Assembly (NCBI RefSeq): GCF_014218295.1
Contig: NZ_AP023287.1
Span: forward strand, 1,674,001-1,738,000
Direction: 5' to 3'
DNA length: 64,000 nt
DNA from: Mycolicibacterium litorale
GTDB taxonomy: Bacteria; Actinomycetota; Actinomycetes; Mycobacteriales; Mycobacteriaceae
This document shows, in pieces, positions 8,868 to 18,421 of the stretch. A program made the translations under genes and the position numbers. Below the pieces are notes generated by a model that searched no databases, was not told where the DNA came from, and saw nothing but the letters and a program-made list of their open reading frames with translations. How positions within the stretch are numbered: the stretch's first letter is position 1; the number at the start of each line of letters is the position of its first letter.

Positions 8868-10044
8868 GGGGTTCAACCGGCGCACACTGCTCGGTGCGGG
8901 CGCGCTCGCCGCGGGCGTCGCCGGGGTGGGGATGACCGCGACGGCCGCCGCCCGCGGCGTGAGCCGACCGGCCGTCGCGGTGGAGCCGTTCCACGGCGCG
9001 CACCAGGCGGGCGTCGCCACCCCACCGCAGGCCTACACCACCCTGGTGGCGTTGGACCTGCGGCCGGAGCATGCCGATCGCGCCGCGTTGCGGTCGGTGA
9101 TGAGGTTGTGGACCGAGGATGCGGCGCGGTTGACCCAGGGCATTCCGGCGCTCGCCGACACCGAACCGGAACTCGCGGCCGACCCGGCTCGACTGACCGT
9201 CACGGTGGGCTACGGGCCGGATCTCTTCGACGCGGTCGGGATGGGCGAATCGCGGCCGCCGACCCTGCAGCCCCTTCCGCACTTCGCCGTCGACCGGCTC
9301 GAAAGCCGTTGGGCCGGAGGCCACCTGCTGCTGCAACTGTGCGCGGACAACCTCCTCACCATCACCCACGCGTATCGGGTGCTGACCAAGAACGTGCGCG
9401 CCATGACGACGGTCCGCTGGATTCAACGCGGTTACCGCAACCCGGCGAGCGCGGTGACAGGTGCGCCGATGCGCAACGTGATGGGACAGATCGACGGCAC
9501 GGTCAACCTCGACGACCCCGCCGAACTGGACAGTCACGTCTGGGACCCGGGCGGGGACCAGCCGTGGTTCGCGGGCGGCACCGTCATGGTGCTGCGGCGG
9601 ATCCGCGCCGAGATGGATGCCTGGGACGAGGTGGACCGGCACTCCAAGGAGCTGTTCGTCGGCCGCAGGCTCGACAACGGCGCACCGCTGACCGGCTCGC
9701 GGGAGACAGACGAACCGGATTTCGCCGCCGCTGTCAACGGAATCCCCGTGATCCCCGAGAACTCCCACATCGCGCTCGCGCGGCATAGGTCCGACGCGGA
9801 ACAATTCCTGCGCCGGCCCTACAACTACGACGACACCCCGACAAGCGGTGAGCTCTCCGACAGCGGACTGCTCTTTCTGGCCTACCAACGCGATCCCGCG
9901 CGTCAGTTCGTCCCGGTCCAGCAGCGGTTGTCCGATGCCGACGCCCTCAACCAGTGGATCACGCCTGTGGGGTCGGCGGTGTTCGCGATCCTGCCCGGTG
10001 TCGGCGAAGGGAGGTATCTCGGGCAGCAGCTGCTCGAAACCTGA
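8860..10044 (+). CDS. Tat-exported Dyp-type heme peroxidase (EfeB-like)
   Basis: A 394-residue dye-decolorizing peroxidase. The N-terminus has a twin-arginine signal (FNRRTLLGAGALAAG) ending around ATAAA, so the heme protein is folded before export. The Dyp signature GxxDG appears as GQIDGT, and a proximal His candidate lies in ENSHIALAR. EfeB-type members act in iron uptake with EfeO/EfeU, but no efeU or efeO is here; the neighbours are PepSY and PCu(A)C genes. A combined copper/heme envelope function is therefore inferred. The start overlaps the upstream lipoprotein gene by 8 bp. Confidence 0.92.
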   Translation: MGEGFNRRTLLGAGALAAGVAGVGMTATAAARGVSRPAVAVEPFHGAHQAGVATPPQAYTTLVALDLRPEHADRAALRSVMRLWTEDAARLTQGIPALADTEPELAADPARLTVTVGYGPDLFDAVGMGESRPPTLQPLPHFAVDRLESRWAGGHLLLQLCADNLLTITHAYRVLTKNVRAMTTVRWIQRGYRNPASAVTGAPMRNVMGQIDGTVNLDDPAELDSHVWDPGGDQPWFAGGTVMVLRRIRAEMDAWDEVDRHSKELFVGRRLDNGAPLTGSRETDEPDFAAAVNGIPVIPENSHIALARHRSDAEQFLRRPYNYDDTPTSGELSDSGLLFLAYQRDPARQFVPVQQRLSDADALNQWITPVGSAVFAILPGVGEGRYLGQQLLET

Positions 10045-10048
10045 ACGG

Positions 10049-11263
10049 TTACTTCAGCTGTGCGGACGTCAGGCCGAGGAGGCGGCGGGCCACCACGAGC
10101 TGCTGGATCTGCTGGGTGCCTTCGAAGATGTCGAGGATCTTGCTGTCGCGTGCCCACTTCTCGAGCAGCGTCTCCTCGGAATACCCGACGGTGCCGGCCA
10201 TCTCGACGACCTTCAAGGTGATGTCGCTGCCGACGCGGGCGGCCTTGGCCTTGGCCATCGACGCTTCCTTGGAGTTGGGGATGGCGTTGTCGGCCTGCCA
10301 CGCCGACCGCACGGTCAGCAGGTAGCCGGCTTCCCAATCGGCTTCCATCCGAAGGAATTCCGCCGCTGCCGCGCTCTGGGCGTGGGCGGGTTTGTCGTAG
10401 GAGATCTCGACGCCGGCGTCGGTCAGGATCTTGCGGAGCTCCTCGAGCGCCGCGCGGCCGATCCCGACGGCCATCCCCGCCACCACGGGCCGGGTGTTGT
10501 CGAAGGTCTCCATGACCCCGGCGAAACCCTTCTCGACGTGGATCTCCGGATCGCCGAGCAGGTTGTCCTTCGGGATCCGCGCGTTGTCGAAGCGGATCAC
10601 CGCGGTGTCGGAGGCCTTGATGCCGAGCTTGTCCTCCAGCCGCTCCACCGTCACGCCCGGATGGTCGCGCGGCACGATGAACGATTTGATCGCCGCACGG
10701 CCCAGCGACTTGTCGAGGGTCGCCCAGACGACGATGTGGCTGGCGCGGGAACCGGCGGTGACGAAGATCTTCTCGCCGTTGATCACGTACTCGTCACCGT
10801 CGAGGCGTGCCGTCGTCGACACCGCGGCCGAATCGGAACCGAAACCCGGCTCGGTGATGGCCATCGCGGCCCACACACCCTTCCCGAGCCGCTCCAGCTG
10901 CTCGTCGGTCGCGACACCGGAGATCGCCGCGTTGCCGAGGCCCTGTCGGGGCACCGACAGCATCAGGCCGACGTCGCCCCAGCTGATCTCGGTGACGTTG
11001 AGCACCGCGGACATGTTGCCGCCGTTGACGTTTCCCTTCGGTCCGTCCTCGGCGTCGCGGAACGCCTCGGCCCCCGCGAACGAGATGGTGTTGGCCTCCG
11101 AGATGCCCTCGAACAGGGTCGCCAGGGTGTCCAGCTCGACCGGGTAGTCGTGCTCGCGCAGGTCGTACTTGCGCGAGATCGGGCGCAGCATCTCGGCGGC
11201 ACCCTGGTGGGCCTTCTCGATGACCGCGTGCAGTTTCTTCGGCAGTTCCAGGTTGATTGCCAT
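10049..11263 (-). CDS. fadE23: Acyl-CoA dehydrogenase FadE23
   Basis: A 404-residue acyl-CoA dehydrogenase whose N-terminus (MAINLELPKKLHAVIEKAHQ) and pairing with fadE24 match Rv3140. Family features include AMAITEPGFGSDSAAVSTTA (flavin/substrate region), DEYVINGEKIFVTAGSRASH and the C-terminal EGTQQIQQLVVARRLLG. It should oxidise acyl-CoA to enoyl-CoA with electrons passed to ETF. It lies 31 bp downstream of fadE24 on the same strand. In M. tuberculosis the fadE24-fadE23 pair is noted for induction by isoniazid and other cell-wall stress; nothing in this window tests that. Confidence 0.92.
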   Translation of the reverse strand: MAINLELPKKLHAVIEKAHQGAAEMLRPISRKYDLREHDYPVELDTLATLFEGISEANTISFAGAEAFRDAEDGPKGNVNGGNMSAVLNVTEISWGDVGLMLSVPRQGLGNAAISGVATDEQLERLGKGVWAAMAITEPGFGSDSAAVSTTARLDGDEYVINGEKIFVTAGSRASHIVVWATLDKSLGRAAIKSFIVPRDHPGVTVERLEDKLGIKASDTAVIRFDNARIPKDNLLGDPEIHVEKGFAGVMETFDNTRPVVAGMAVGIGRAALEELRKILTDAGVEISYDKPAHAQSAAAAEFLRMEADWEAGYLLTVRSAWQADNAIPNSKEASMAKAKAARVGSDITLKVVEMAGTVGYSEETLLEKWARDSKILDIFEGTQQIQQLVVARRLLGLTSAQLK

Positions 11264-11294
11264 GGCAGGATCCGTTTCTGACTCGGGGGAAGGC

Positions 11295-12698
11295 CTAGAG
11301 GACGACGACGCCCTCGGCGACGCCGATCACACGAAGGTCGCGGTACCAGCGTTCGACGGGGTGTTCCTTGGTGTATCCGTGGCCACCGAGCAGCTGGACG
11401 CCGTCGAGGCCGATCTGCATGCCCTTGTCGGTGCCGAGCCGCTTGGCCAGCGCGGCCTCCCGGGCGAACGGCAGACCCTGTTCGGCGCGCGACGCGCCGC
11501 GCCAGGTGATCAAGCGCAGCCCGTCGAGTTCGATGGCGATGTTGGCGCACATGAACGCGACCGCCTGGCGGTGGGCGATGGGTTCGCCGAACGCGTGCCG
11601 TTCCTTCACGTAGGGGACCACGTAGTCGAGCACGGCGTGGGAGGTGCCGACGGCGAGCGCCGCCCAGCCCAGCCGCGACAGCGCGATCGCCTCGCGGTAG
11701 TCCTCGTCGGTGGCGCCGTCCTCGCCGAGCCGATTGGCCAGTGGCACCGCCACGTTGTCGAGTTCCACCCGCCCGAGAGCGGCTGCCCGCACACCCATGC
11801 TGGGATCCGGCGTGACGCTGAGCCCCTCGGAGGCGGACTCGACGACGAACATCGCCGGTTTGCCGTCGAGTTGGGCGGCGATGACGAAGAGCTCCGCGTC
11901 TGTGGCGGCGGGCACCAGTGATTTGACGCCGGTCAGCCGGTAGCCGCCGGGAGTACGCACGGCCGTGGTCTTCAGTGCGGTCGGGTCGAACAGCGGACGC
12001 GGTTCGGCGATCGCCAGACAGGCCTGCGGGACTCGCTCACCGGCGAATTCACGCAGGTAGGTGGCTTGCTGGTCGGCGCTGCCCCAGTGGGTGAGCGCCG
12101 CGGCGACCCCACCCGGAGCGAGGATCGGCAGTGCCAGGCCCATGTCACCGTAGGCGAGCGCCTCTGCGACCAGTGCGTTGGTGATCGTCGAGCGGTGTTC
12201 GGCGATGCCGTCGAAGTCCTCGGGGATGTTGACCGCCGTGATGCCCAGCTCGGCGGCCTTGGCGATCAGGTCGTGCGGGTAGGCGGCATCGGCATCGGCG
12301 TCGTGGGCCGCGGGGCGCAGCACTTCCTCGGCGAACTCCTTGACCGTCTCGACGATCATCTTCTGGTCGTCGTCGGGCGTGAGGTCGAAGTAGTCCGATC
12401 CCTTCGGCGCGCTCGGCAGGCGGGTGGGCGGTTTGCCCAGGCCCTGGATCCGCTTGAACTGCCGGGTCGAGGCGCCCGCGGCCGAGAACACCTGCTTGAC
12501 GCCGTACTTCAACCCGCGGTTGAGCGGGTCACGGAGGTTGTACCGGTCGAGGAACTCCTGCCCGACCAGCGGGGTGATCAACGCCAAACCGATGTCGGTC
12601 GCTGTGCGCTTGTGCCGCTGCAGGCCCACGGCGCTCTCCTTGCCGGAGCGCTTGGGACGGGCTGAGGTGCCGTTCTTGGACGGCAGGGTGTTGGTCAT
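11295..12698 (-). CDS. fadE24: Acyl-CoA dehydrogenase FadE24
   Basis: A 467-residue acyl-CoA dehydrogenase with an N-terminal extension of about 90 residues (KRTATDIGLALITPLVGQEF) ahead of the usual domain, as in Rv3139. The core has ETVKEFAEEVLRPAAHDADA, ACLAIAEPRPLFDPTALKT, YRLTGVKSLVPAATDAELFV and the C-terminal IGLDGVQLLGGHGYTKEHPV. The usual acidic catalytic position is unclear, and with its partner fadE23 it may form a heteromer. ATG 12698 (MTNTLPSKNG) is chosen over an upstream in-frame start at 12713. A perfect palindrome lies 43 bp upstream. Confidence 0.92.
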   Translation of the reverse strand: MTNTLPSKNGTSARPKRSGKESAVGLQRHKRTATDIGLALITPLVGQEFLDRYNLRDPLNRGLKYGVKQVFSAAGASTRQFKRIQGLGKPPTRLPSAPKGSDYFDLTPDDDQKMIVETVKEFAEEVLRPAAHDADADAAYPHDLIAKAAELGITAVNIPEDFDGIAEHRSTITNALVAEALAYGDMGLALPILAPGGVAAALTHWGSADQQATYLREFAGERVPQACLAIAEPRPLFDPTALKTTAVRTPGGYRLTGVKSLVPAATDAELFVIAAQLDGKPAMFVVESASEGLSVTPDPSMGVRAAALGRVELDNVAVPLANRLGEDGATDEDYREAIALSRLGWAALAVGTSHAVLDYVVPYVKERHAFGEPIAHRQAVAFMCANIAIELDGLRLITWRGASRAEQGLPFAREAALAKRLGTDKGMQIGLDGVQLLGGHGYTKEHPVERWYRDLRVIGVAEGVVVL

Positions 12699-12740
12699 AT
12701 CCAGCTGCCTCACTTGGTCGGGGCGATGCTATGACCGTAT

Positions 12741-12756
12741 CTTACTCCGGAGTAAG
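12741..12756. promoter_or_regulatory. 16-bp perfect palindrome upstream of fadE24 (TetR-type operator candidate)
   Basis: CTTACTCCGGAGTAAG is fully self-complementary and lies 43-58 bp before the fadE24 start, the usual place for an operator. Length and symmetry fit a TetR-family dimer site; the cognate regulator is not identifiable here. Confidence 0.6.
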
Positions 12757-13044
12757 GTCGGCGAGGCCTGTTAGGAAATTCACATCGGGACGCGGTGTCG
12801 CCGCCCCCACCGGTATGCCCCACGGGGTCTGCGGGATCGGGTCTCGCTCACCGACGCTGTGCGGGATCTCCACACCAGCATTGCTGGTTGGAGGGGCGCA
12901 GGACCCCGGTCTCGGCGCCGGCGCGTCGAGACCAGAGGCCGATGAGCGCGCAGGTCAACGCGCTGGACCGGTTACCCGGAAGTGCTCATCCCGGAACCGG
13001 AAAGGCGTTGTGCCAGAGGTGAATCGGCGAACGGGCAGGGGTGG
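12757..13044. other. Intergenic region between hisN and fadE24
   Basis: Nothing convincingly coding. In M. tuberculosis pflA (Rv3138) occupies the equivalent place, and no trace of it is recognisable here. A short palindrome, ACCAGCA-T-TGCTGGT (12874-12888), is present; its meaning is unknown. Confidence 0.5.
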
Positions 13045-13839
13045 CTAGCGCAAGGCGGCCAGCACCGCGTCGTGGAGTAGCCCGTTGGACGCGACGACGC
13101 TGCCGCCGTGCGGGCCCGCCGCGCCGTCGAGATTGGTGAACGTGCCGCCGGACTCACGAACCAGGATGTCGAGCGCGGCCAGATCCCACAGCGACACCTC
13201 GGGTTCGGCCGCGATGTCGACGGCTCCCTCGGCCAGCAGGCAGTACGAGAAGAAGTCGCCGAATCCCCGCACCCGCCACACCGTGTCGGTGAGGTCGATG
13301 AACCGGTCGCGCAGACCGCGTTTGGCCCATCCCGACAGGCTGGAGAACGACAGGCTCGCCGAATCCAGTTCGGCGACCTTCGACACCGACAGCGGGCGTG
13401 GCGGCTCGCCGGCCACGGCGACGAACGCCCCCTGTCCCTCGGCCGCCCACCAGCGGCGCTGCAGGGCGGGCGCACTGACCACCCCCACCACCGGCACGCC
13501 TTCGTGCAACAGCGAGATCAGCGTCGCCCACACCGGCACTCCGCGCACGAAGTTCTTGGTCCCGTCGATCGGGTCGATCACCCACTGCCGCCCGCTGAAA
13601 GTCGTTGCGCCGCCGAACTCTTCGCCCAGGATCGGGTCGTCGCCCCGTTCCCCGGCCAGGTGGCGACGCAGATCGGTCTCCACGGTGCGGTCGGCGTCGG
13701 TGACCGGGGTGAGGTCGGGTTTGGTCTCGACGCGCAAGTCCATCGCGCGGAAACGGTCGACGGTGACGGCGTCCGCATGGTCGGCGAGCCGCAGCGCCAA
13801 CGCCAGGTCGTCGGCCACGCTGAAGGAACCGGTGCTCAT
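13045..13839 (-). CDS. hisN: Histidinol-phosphatase, inositol monophosphatase family
   Basis: A 264-residue member of the lithium-sensitive, Mg-dependent inositol monophosphatase family. The metal-binding motifs are intact: GEEFG (near residue 67), [15 protein letters not shown] (DPIDGT signature) and [18 protein letters not shown] (second signature). The actinobacterial counterpart Rv3137 acts as histidinol-phosphate phosphatase, the penultimate step of histidine synthesis. ATG 13839 gives [14 protein letters not shown] 13857 is six codons upstream. The start lies close to the divergent gene at 13864, so the promoters overlap. Confidence 0.9.
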   Translation of the reverse strand: MSTGSFSVADDLALALRLADHADAVTVDRFRAMDLRVETKPDLTPVTDADRTVETDLRRHLAGERGDDPILGEEFGGATTFSGRQWVIDPIDGTKNFVRGVPVWATLISLLHEGVPVVGVVSAPALQRRWWAAEGQGAFVAVAGEPPRPLSVSKVAELDSASLSFSSLSGWAKRGLRDRFIDLTDTVWRVRGFGDFFSYCLLAEGAVDIAAEPEVSLWDLAALDILVRESGGTFTNLDGAAGPHGGSVVASNGLLHDAVLAALR

Positions 13840-13863
13840 GCCTGCAAGTCCTACCATGGCGGT

Positions 13864-14232
13864 GTGTGGGAATTCGGCGTGCTGCTGTTGTTGATCGGGG
13901 CGATCGCGCTCTTCGTCGTGCCGTGGATGATGCGCAGCCGCGGGCCGCGTGGTGAGCTCGCGCAAGGCACCCTGCTGGTCACCGGGGTCAGCCCGCGCCC
14001 CACCGACGTGACGGGGGAGCAGTTCGTCACGATCTCCGGCGTGATCAACGGCCCGACGGTCAACGAGCACGTCGTCTATCAGCGTATGGCCGTCGACGTG
14101 AACAACTGGCCGACGATGGGCGCGTTGTTCCCGGTGGTGTATTCACCGAAGAACCCGGACAACTGGAACTTCGCGCCGCCGGAGGCGCCCGCCGGGCCGC
14201 CCCCGCCGCCTCCGCCGCCCCCTGCGCACTAG
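13864..14232 (+). CDS. Membrane-anchored protein with polyproline C-terminus
   Basis: About 122 residues from GTG 13864. One N-terminal transmembrane helix ([20 protein letters not shown]) is followed by a small, probably extracytoplasmic or cytoplasmic beta-rich domain ([30 protein letters not shown]) and a C-terminal run of prolines. The ORF is open far upstream, but that part is antisense to hisN and has no protein character, so the start next to the helix is used. Not recognised beyond a conserved mycobacterial type; function unknown. Confidence 0.7.
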   Translation: MWEFGVLLLLIGAIALFVVPWMMRSRGPRGELAQGTLLVTGVSPRPTDVTGEQFVTISGVINGPTVNEHVVYQRMAVDVNNWPTMGALFPVVYSPKNPDNWNFAPPEAPAGPPPPPPPPPAH

Positions 14233-14242
14233 GTGGCGCGGC

Positions 14243-15619
14243 TCAGCCGTGTCCGATGCGCAGCAGCTCCGCGACGCTGGTCAGCTTGACGCGGGGCCGG
14301 CCCGCCGACTGTCCGGCCGAGCGTTCGTGTTCGTCGATGAGCTTCCAGTGGTCGTCGGTGACCAACGTGGGTTGCCGCGACAGCAACCACTCGACCAGCC
14401 GCTCGGAGTGGTCGTCACCGAAGTCGGCGAGTTCGGCGCCGCTCAGATCGGCGATGAGGGTGTCGACCGTCGCCTGCGAATCTTTCTTGTTGCTGCCGAT
14501 CACGCCTGACGGTCCCCGTTTGATCCAGCCGACCACGTACTCGTTGCGCCGTCCGTCGATCCGGCCGTCGGTGTGCGGGATCGTTCCGCTGCGCTCGTCG
14601 AACGGCAGCCCCGGCGTGGGCACGCCGCGGTAGCCCACCGCCCGCACCACCAGCTGCGCCGGCAGCTCCTCACGCTCGCCGGTGTCCTTGGCCACCACCC
14701 GGCCGTTGTCGTCGACGAGTTCGTTGCGGCCCAGCACCACCGACTCCACGTGGTCGGTGCCCTTGATCTCGATCGGTGACGTGCGGAAGCGGAACACGAT
14801 CCTTCGCGGTGCCCCGCGCGGCGGGCGTTCGGCGTAGCCGCGCAGGACCTTGATGTTCTGCTTGACGGTCTTGCCCGCCGCCTCCAGGTCCTCGTCGGTG
14901 ATGTCGGCGAAATCGGCGGGGTCGACGATGACGTCGACGTCGCCGAGGCCCTCGAGGTCACCGAGCTCACGCAGCTCCAACGTGGTGAACGTGGCCTGCA
15001 GCGGGCCGCGCCTGCCGATCACGACGACTTCCTCGACACCACGCTTGTGCAGCGATTCGAGCGCGTGGTCGGCGATGTCGGTGGTGGCCAGCGCATCCGG
15101 ATCGGTGACGAGGATGCGTGCGACGTCGAGCGCCACGTTGCCGTTGCCGACCACGATCGCCCGGCCGGTCGACAGGTCCGGGCCCATCTGCTCGAAGTGG
15201 GGGTGGGCGTTGTACCAGCCGACAAAGTCGACGGCCGCCACGCTGCCCGGCAGATCCTCACCCGGGATGTTCAGTGACCGGTCGGACTGCGCACCGACCG
15301 CGTACACCACCGCGTCGTAGCGCTCGGCCAACTCCTCGGGCTTCACATGCTCGCCGACGGCGATGTTGCCGAAGAACCGGAACCGGGGGTCGTTCGAGGT
15401 CTTGTCGAACTGGGCGGTGATGGATTTGATCTTCGGGTGGTCGGGCGCCACGCCGGACCGCACCAGTCCCCACGGGGTGGGCAGCATCTCGAGCATGTCG
15501 ACGCGCACATCGCGGTCCGCGTCGCCGCTGTCGGCGTACTTGAGTAGTGAGGAAGCGGCGAAGTACCCGGACGGACCGGAACCGACGATCGCCACGTGGA
15601 AGGGGCGCTGCTGGGGCAT
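14243..15619 (-). CDS. fprA: NADPH-ferredoxin/adrenodoxin reductase FprA
   Basis: A 458-residue FAD- and NADPH-binding flavoprotein of the adrenodoxin-reductase family, which passes electrons from NADPH to ferredoxins serving P450s and other enzymes. Seen: FAD motif VAIVGSGPSGYFAAS at the N-terminus, signature EMLPTPWGLVRSGVAPDHPKIK, NADP motif IVVGNGNVALDVARILV near residue 155, and the C-terminal GWIKRGPSGVIGSNKKDSQ. The divergent pairing with prfB matches Rv3106/Rv3105c. A possible electron client is the P450 encoded 15 kb away. Confidence 0.97.
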   Translation of the reverse strand: MPQQRPFHVAIVGSGPSGYFAASSLLKYADSGDADRDVRVDMLEMLPTPWGLVRSGVAPDHPKIKSITAQFDKTSNDPRFRFFGNIAVGEHVKPEELAERYDAVVYAVGAQSDRSLNIPGEDLPGSVAAVDFVGWYNAHPHFEQMGPDLSTGRAIVVGNGNVALDVARILVTDPDALATTDIADHALESLHKRGVEEVVVIGRRGPLQATFTTLELRELGDLEGLGDVDVIVDPADFADITDEDLEAAGKTVKQNIKVLRGYAERPPRGAPRRIVFRFRTSPIEIKGTDHVESVVLGRNELVDDNGRVVAKDTGEREELPAQLVVRAVGYRGVPTPGLPFDERSGTIPHTDGRIDGRRNEYVVGWIKRGPSGVIGSNKKDSQATVDTLIADLSGAELADFGDDHSERLVEWLLSRQPTLVTDDHWKLIDEHERSAGQSAGRPRVKLTSVAELLRIGHG

Positions 15620-15785
15620 ATGAGGGTGCCTTCTGTCGCTGCCCGGCCACGCGCAAGGGGCTGTCGCGACGCGGCCGCGCTGGTTACCCGTCCGACTCTA
15701 AACGCGGTAACTGCGCCCCGAGGGCAAGTCGAGAGGAACTCGTCGATCCGGCGGGCGGGCTCGCGAGCATCGCCGCACCGGCCGG

Positions 15786-15791
15786 TACCCT
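15786..15791 (+). promoter_or_regulatory. Likely -10 element of prfB
   Basis: TACCCT fits TANNNT and ends 8 nt before the GTG start of prfB, with no Shine-Dalgarno sequence between them. This arrangement is typical of leaderless mycobacterial transcripts. Confidence 0.45.
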
Positions 15792-15799
15792 GAATTCCC

Positions 15800-16906
15800 G
15801 TGGATCCTGACCGTCAAGCCGACATCGCCGCCCTAGACGCCACCCTCACGACGGTGGAGCGGGTGCTCGACGTCGACGGTCTGCGGGACCGCATCAAAAA
15901 GCTCAAACAAGAGGCGTCGGATCCCAATCTCTGGGACGACCAGAGCCGGGCGCAGAAGGTCACCAGTGAACTGTCGCACGCCCAGGGCGAACTGCGGCGC
16001 GTCGAAGAACTCCGCCAGCGGGTGGACGATCTGCCCGTGCTCTACGAGCTCGCCGCCGAAGAGGGCGGCGCCGAGGAAGTCGCGGAGGCCGACGCCGAAC
16101 GCGCCAAGCTGCGCGAGGACATCGAGGCGATGGAGGTCCGCACGCTGCTGTCGGGTGAGTACGACGAGCGCGAGGCCGTCGTCACCATCCGGTCCGGCGC
16201 CGGCGGGGTCGACGCCGCGGACTGGGCCGAGATGCTGATGCGCATGTACATCCGCTGGGCCGAACAGCACAAGTACCCGGTGGAGGTGTTCGACACCTCC
16301 TACGCCGAAGAGGCCGGCATCAAGAGCGCCACGTTCGCCGTCCACGCGCCGTTCGCCTACGGCACCCTGTCGGTCGAGCAGGGCACCCACCGGCTCGTGC
16401 GCATCAGCCCGTTCGACAACCAGGGCCGCCGCCAGACCTCGTTCGCCGACGTGGAGGTGCTGCCGGTCACCGAGACGACCGACCACATCGACATCCCCGA
16501 AGGCGATGTGCGCGTCGACGTGTACCGGTCCAGTGGGCCCGGCGGCCAGTCGGTCAACACCACCGACTCGGCGGTGCGCCTCACCCACATCCCGACCGGC
16601 ATCGTGGTGACGTGCCAGAACGAGAAATCGCAGCTGCAGAACAAGGTCTCGGCGATGCGGGTGCTGCAGGCCAAACTGCTGGAACGCAAGCGGCAGGAGG
16701 AGCGCGCCGAGATGGACGCGCTCAAGGGCGACGGCGGCAGCTCATGGGGTAACCAGATGCGCTCCTACGTTCTGCACCCGTATCAGATGGTCAAGGATCT
16801 GCGCACCGAATACGAGGTGGGCAACCCGGCGGCGGTGCTCGACGGTGACATCGACGGGTTCCTCGAAGCCGGGATCCGGTGGCGGAACCGGCGCGACGAC
16901 GACTAG
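15800..16906 (+). CDS. prfB: Peptide chain release factor 2 (RF2)
   Basis: A 368-residue class I release factor that recognises UGA and UAA in the ribosomal A site. The stop-recognition SPF motif lies in [15 protein letters not shown] and the hydrolysis motif GGQ in [18 protein letters not shown], followed by the RF2-typical [23 protein letters not shown]. The frame is continuous from the GTG start, so the programmed +1 frameshift that autoregulates RF2 in many bacteria is absent here. It heads a run prfB, mscS-type, Pro/Thr-rich, ftsE, ftsX, smpB that matches Rv3105c to Rv3100c. Confidence 0.97.
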   Translation: MDPDRQADIAALDATLTTVERVLDVDGLRDRIKKLKQEASDPNLWDDQSRAQKVTSELSHAQGELRRVEELRQRVDDLPVLYELAAEEGGAEEVAEADAERAKLREDIEAMEVRTLLSGEYDEREAVVTIRSGAGGVDAADWAEMLMRMYIRWAEQHKYPVEVFDTSYAEEAGIKSATFAVHAPFAYGTLSVEQGTHRLVRISPFDNQGRRQTSFADVEVLPVTETTDHIDIPEGDVRVDVYRSSGPGGQSVNTTDSAVRLTHIPTGIVVTCQNEKSQLQNKVSAMRVLQAKLLERKRQEERAEMDALKGDGGSSWGNQMRSYVLHPYQMVKDLRTEYEVGNPAAVLDGDIDGFLEAGIRWRNRRDDD

Positions 16907-16909
16907 GCG

Positions 16910-17890
16910 ATGACGAACAACACGGTGGTGGCGCAGTCGATCTCCGATCGCTGGACCGGATTCTGGGAAGGCGAGATCGGGGTCTGGATCCTCACCAGCG
17001 GACTGCAGATCGCGATGCTGGTGATCGGTGGACTGCTCGGTGCCCGCTTCATCAACTGGGTGGCGCAACGGATCAGCCGGCGGATCGACGCGGAGTACCA
17101 GGAGTCCGACCAGCTGGTGCGGTCCGAGAGCGCCAAGCACCGGCAGGCGGTCGCGTCGGTGATCTCCTGGGTGTCGATCGCCATCCTGTTCGTCGTCGTC
17201 GGCGTCGAGATCACCGACGCGCTGGCGATCCCGATCGGCTCACTGGTCGCACCGGCCGCGGTGCTCGGTGCCGCACTGGGTTTCGGCGCCCAGCGGTTGG
17301 TGCAGGACCTGCTGGCGGGGTTCTTCATCATCACCGAGAAGCAGTACGGCTTCGGTGATCTCGTCGCGCTGACGGTCACCGGCGTCGCCGCGCCCGCCGA
17401 GGGCACGGTGGAGGACGTCACGCTGCGGGTCACCCGGTTGCGATCCCCCGAAGGCGAGATGCTGACGATCCCGAACGGGCAGATCATCAAGACCGTCAAC
17501 CTGTCCAAGGACTGGGCGCGTGCGGTCATCGACATCCCCGTCCCCACCTCCGCCGATCTCAACGAGGTCAACGAACTGCTGCATGAAGTGGCCCAGCGGG
17601 CCATGGACGACCACAAGCTCAGCGACCTTCTGCTCGACGCGCCGCAGATGATGGGCGTCGAGAGCATCGGTCTGGACACGGTGAACCTGCGGATGGTGGC
17701 CCGGACGCTGCCGGGTAAGCAGTTCGAGGTGGGACGTCAGCTCAGAGTGCTGGTGATCGCCGCGTTGCGCCGCGCCGGTGTCACCTCGCCCAGCGACGGC
17801 GCCGTGCCGATGGTCGGCGCGATCGTCCACCCGGCGACGGCGGGCGGCGCCGAGGAAGAGACCCAGGGGCCGTCGGAGCAGAAGAAGTGA
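16910..17890 (+). CDS. MscS-family mechanosensitive channel
   Basis: A 326-residue small-conductance mechanosensitive channel. Three hydrophobic helices occupy about residues 23-45, 85-107 and 110-145; the pore-lining third helix (SLVAPAAVLGAALGFGAQRLVQDLLAGFFI) has the Gly/Ala-rich packing pattern and the conserved QDLLAG. A beta domain (GTVEDVTLRVTRLRSPEGEMLTIPN) and a cytoplasmic alpha/beta domain follow. It gates during hypo-osmotic shock. The start is 3 bp after the prfB stop and its stop overlaps the next gene (GTGA). Positional counterpart of Rv3104c. Confidence 0.9.
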   Translation: MTNNTVVAQSISDRWTGFWEGEIGVWILTSGLQIAMLVIGGLLGARFINWVAQRISRRIDAEYQESDQLVRSESAKHRQAVASVISWVSIAILFVVVGVEITDALAIPIGSLVAPAAVLGAALGFGAQRLVQDLLAGFFIITEKQYGFGDLVALTVTGVAAPAEGTVEDVTLRVTRLRSPEGEMLTIPNGQIIKTVNLSKDWARAVIDIPVPTSADLNEVNELLHEVAQRAMDDHKLSDLLLDAPQMMGVESIGLDTVNLRMVARTLPGKQFEVGRQLRVLVIAALRRAGVTSPSDGAVPMVGAIVHPATAGGAEEETQGPSEQKK

Positions 17891-18381
17891 GCCCGGTCAG
17901 CCTGCGGCCCCGCACGCTCAAGGACAAATTCGCCGGACGCCGGTGGCCCGACTATCTGTTCGGCGGCCGCGTGCGGACCTCGACCGTCGGACTGCTGGTG
18001 CTGTTCATCGCGCTGTTCTGGGTGCAGCAGACCTTCCAGCCGGAACCCAAGCCACCTGCCGCGCCGGCACCCGTCGTCGTGCCGCCCGGGTTCGTCCCCG
18101 ACCCCGACTACACCTGGGTGCCGCGCACCCAGGTCGAGGTACCTCAGACCACCACCCGCCGGCCCCCGCGGACCACCACCACGACGACGCCCACCCCGAC
18201 GACCACGACCACGACCCCGACGACGACCACCACACCGACGACCACAACGCCGCCGCCGCCCACGACCACGGTGATCGACCCCGACGGGCCCGGTTTGCTA
18301 CCCCCGCAGACCGTCACCGAGACCCCCACACCCGCCCCCGGACCGCAGCCGTTCCCCGGCCTGCCGCTCCCGCTGCCGTAA
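17887..18381 (+). CDS. Membrane-anchored Pro/Thr-rich protein
   Basis: A 164-residue protein with a cytoplasmic N-terminus ([19 protein letters not shown]), one transmembrane helix at about 36-54 ([18 protein letters not shown]), a short conserved [21 protein letters not shown] segment and a long Thr/Pro low-complexity tail (about 90-145) likely exposed outside and possibly O-mannosylated. Positional counterpart of Rv3103c, always beside ftsE/ftsX. Its GTG overlaps the mscS stop by 4 bp. A role in cell-wall or division complexes is only suggested by context. Confidence 0.8.
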   Translation: MSPVSLRPRTLKDKFAGRRWPDYLFGGRVRTSTVGLLVLFIALFWVQQTFQPEPKPPAAPAPVVVPPGFVPDPDYTWVPRTQVEVPQTTTRRPPRTTTTTTPTPTTTTTTPTTTTTPTTTTPPPPTTTVIDPDGPGLLPPQTVTETPTPAPGPQPFPGLPLPLP

Positions 18382-18421
18382 CCGGTCGCGGGGTGGCGCC
18401 CCGCTACACTGGCGACCCGTG

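Noticed and set aside
15800..15900. Programmed +1 frameshift in prfB.
   Set aside because: The reading frame is continuous through the region where E. coli carries the in-frame UGA.
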